Positions 36,372 to 37,686 of a DNA stretch of 37,686 bases are shown piece by piece. The position numbers and the translations under genes were made by a program. Numbering within the stretch: position 1 is the stretch's first letter; the number at the start of each line of letters is the position of its first letter. The stretch comes from Desulfovibrio sp. (GTDB lineage Bacteria; Desulfobacterota; Desulfovibrionia; Desulfovibrionales; Desulfovibrionaceae): the NCBI GenBank assembly GCA_024692205.1, contig JAILMX010000053.1:1-37686 (forward strand), in the 5' to 3' direction. The notes under the pieces are model-generated. The model was given only the letters and a program-made list of their open reading frames with translations. It was not told where the DNA came from and searched no databases.

Positions 36372-37686
36372 TGCCCGAAGCCCCCTTGCGCATCAGCATC
36401 CGGGGTATGACATGCCCCCACTGTGAACAAGTCGTGGAGAAGGCTCTTGGCTCCGTGCCCGGTGTGGCGTCGGCCCGCGCAAGTTTCAGCGGCGGATGGG
36501 CGGAAATCACCTTCCTTTCGGGCTACGGAGATAGCCGTTCGCGTGCCCGGCTGGAGGATGCCATCCGTAAGGCCGGCTACCAAACGGCACCGCCAGATGG
36601 AGAAGACTCTTTCCCAAGGATAGGGACGACGGTGCGAAGACTGTGCGTGCTGGCCTTTGTGGCATTGGCCTTCTGCCTGTTGGAGCGGGCATTGCCTGGG
36701 CAGTGGACGGGATATTTCCCTTCTCCCGGCACGGCGTCCAGTTTATGGGCATTGTTTGGCGTTGGGTTGCTGACCTCGTTGCACTGCCTGGCCATGTGCG
36801 GTGGCATCGCCATGACCCAAGGCCTTGTTGGCGTCCGGCAGGCGTCTTCAGTACGAAGGTCCTCCCTTTGCTATCAGGCGGGGCGACTGCTTTCATACAG
36901 CGCTATTGGTGCACTTGTCGGGAGCCTCGGCGCCGGCTTGACGCTTACCGAAGGTACGCGGGGCACCATCATGCTGGTGGCCGGAGTCTTCATGTTGCTC
37001 ATGGCCCTGAACATGCTGGGATTTTTTGCCATGTTGCGGCCCTTGCAACCTCGTCCCCCGCGTTGGCTGACTGAACAAATACAATCTCTGGCAAGAGAAC
37101 GGACTGGTGGGCAAGGTGGCTGGCGTGGCCCCCTCCTGACAGGGATTGCCAACGGCCTCATGCCCTGCGGACCTCTTCAGTCCATGCAGCTTTATGCTCT
37201 CGGTACGGGGAACGGCTGGGAAGGAGCCTGTGCCATGGCCATTTTCTGCCTTGGCACCATGCCAGTCATGCTGGGCCTTTCCCTTTTGACAGGAGGGATG
37301 GGACGTTGTAGCAGGGGGCGTTTGCTTCAGATTGCTGCTGTCCTGCTTCTGTTCCTTGGCTTGGGGATGGTGCACAATGGTCTCGTCTTGCGCGGTCTTT
37401 CCCCCGACGCCCTGTCCATGACCGGATCAACTCAGATTGATGCTGGCGCGAGGGCACATCGTACCGGTAACGGACAGGCGGTGACTTCCTTTGCCGACTA
37501 TGACGCCTATGAACCCATAGTGGTCCAGCGGAATCTGCCCGTAATCTGGACGCTGATGGTTCCGGAGGAGAAACTCATAGGTTGCAACAATGAAATTCTC
37601 GCCCCGGAACTGGGCATAGCGAAGAAGCTTGTGCCTGGGAAAAACACCATCACCTTCACGCCCACAAAGACCGGAATCTTCACCTT
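36371..37686 (+). CDS. HMA domain + SafE/TauE-like (sulfite-exporter-like) membrane domain + cupredoxin-like C-terminus; truncated by window edge
   Basis: My translation from the ATG at 36371 stays open to the window end: MPEAPLRISIRGMTCPHCEQVVEKALGSVPGV...LLTSLHCLAMCGGIAMTQG...GIANGLMPCGPLQSMQLYALGTG...NLPVIWTLMVPEEKLIGCNNEILAPELGIAKKLVPGKNTITFTPTKTGIF. TAATG overlap with the DUF2318 stop. Absent from the supplied ORF list, probably because it runs off the edge. Confidence 0.88.
   Translation, partial: MPEAPLRISIRGMTCPHCEQVVEKALGSVPGVASARASFSGGWAEITFLSGYGDSRSRARLEDAIRKAGYQTAPPDGEDSFPRIGTTVRRLCVLAFVALAFCLLERALPGQWTGYFPSPGTASSLWALFGVGLLTSLHCLAMCGGIAMTQGLVGVRQASSVRRSSLCYQAGRLLSYSAIGALVGSLGAGLTLTEGTRGTIMLVAGVFMLLMALNMLGFFAMLRPLQPRPPRWLTEQIQSLARERTGGQGGWRGPLLTGIANGLMPCGPLQSMQLYALGTGNGWEGACAMAIFCLGTMPVMLGLSLLTGGMGRCSRGRLLQIAAVLLLFLGLGMVHNGLVLRGLSPDALSMTGSTQIDAGARAHRTGNGQAVTSFADYDAYEPIVVQRNLPVIWTLMVPEEKLIGCNNEILAPELGIAKKLVPGKNTITFTPTKTGIFT

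Overview
The gene content (groESL, FliM, rpmB, TatA, MutS, a YcaO-TPR protein, DUF2318) resembles a Desulfovibrionaceae-like bacterial chromosome. The taxon is inferred and was not tested. The left edge holds the 3' end of a chemotaxis receptor gene, then mutS and a DUF1992 gene. The main feature is a tightly packed minus-strand cluster of ten genes (about 20373 down to 4268). It contains an SrfA/SrfB/SrfC-like module. SrfB carries actin/Hsp70-type nucleotide-binding motifs and SrfC carries dynamin-like GTPase motifs. The rest of the cluster encodes a glycine-zipper lipoprotein, a second periplasmic copy of the SrfA C-terminal domain, a TolA-like coiled-coil membrane protein, an SH3+vWA secreted protein, a LolCDE/MacB-like ABC ATPase and permease, and an FGE-sulfatase-fold protein that appears to lack the catalytic cysteines. 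I read it as a candidate NTP-powered, envelope-spanning machine whose function is not established. Divergent to it are four plus-strand genes for exported or membrane proteins (DUF2207, a DUF1036-like protein, two unknowns). The right side holds an MFS transporter, fliM, rpmB, groESL, ACT, tatA and D,D-carboxypeptidase genes. It also holds an overlapping methyltransferase/YcaO-TPR pair and, at the right edge, DUF2318 plus an HMA-SafE-cupredoxin gene that is missing from the supplied ORF track. I saw no CRISPR array, rRNA, tRNA or intact mobile element by eye.
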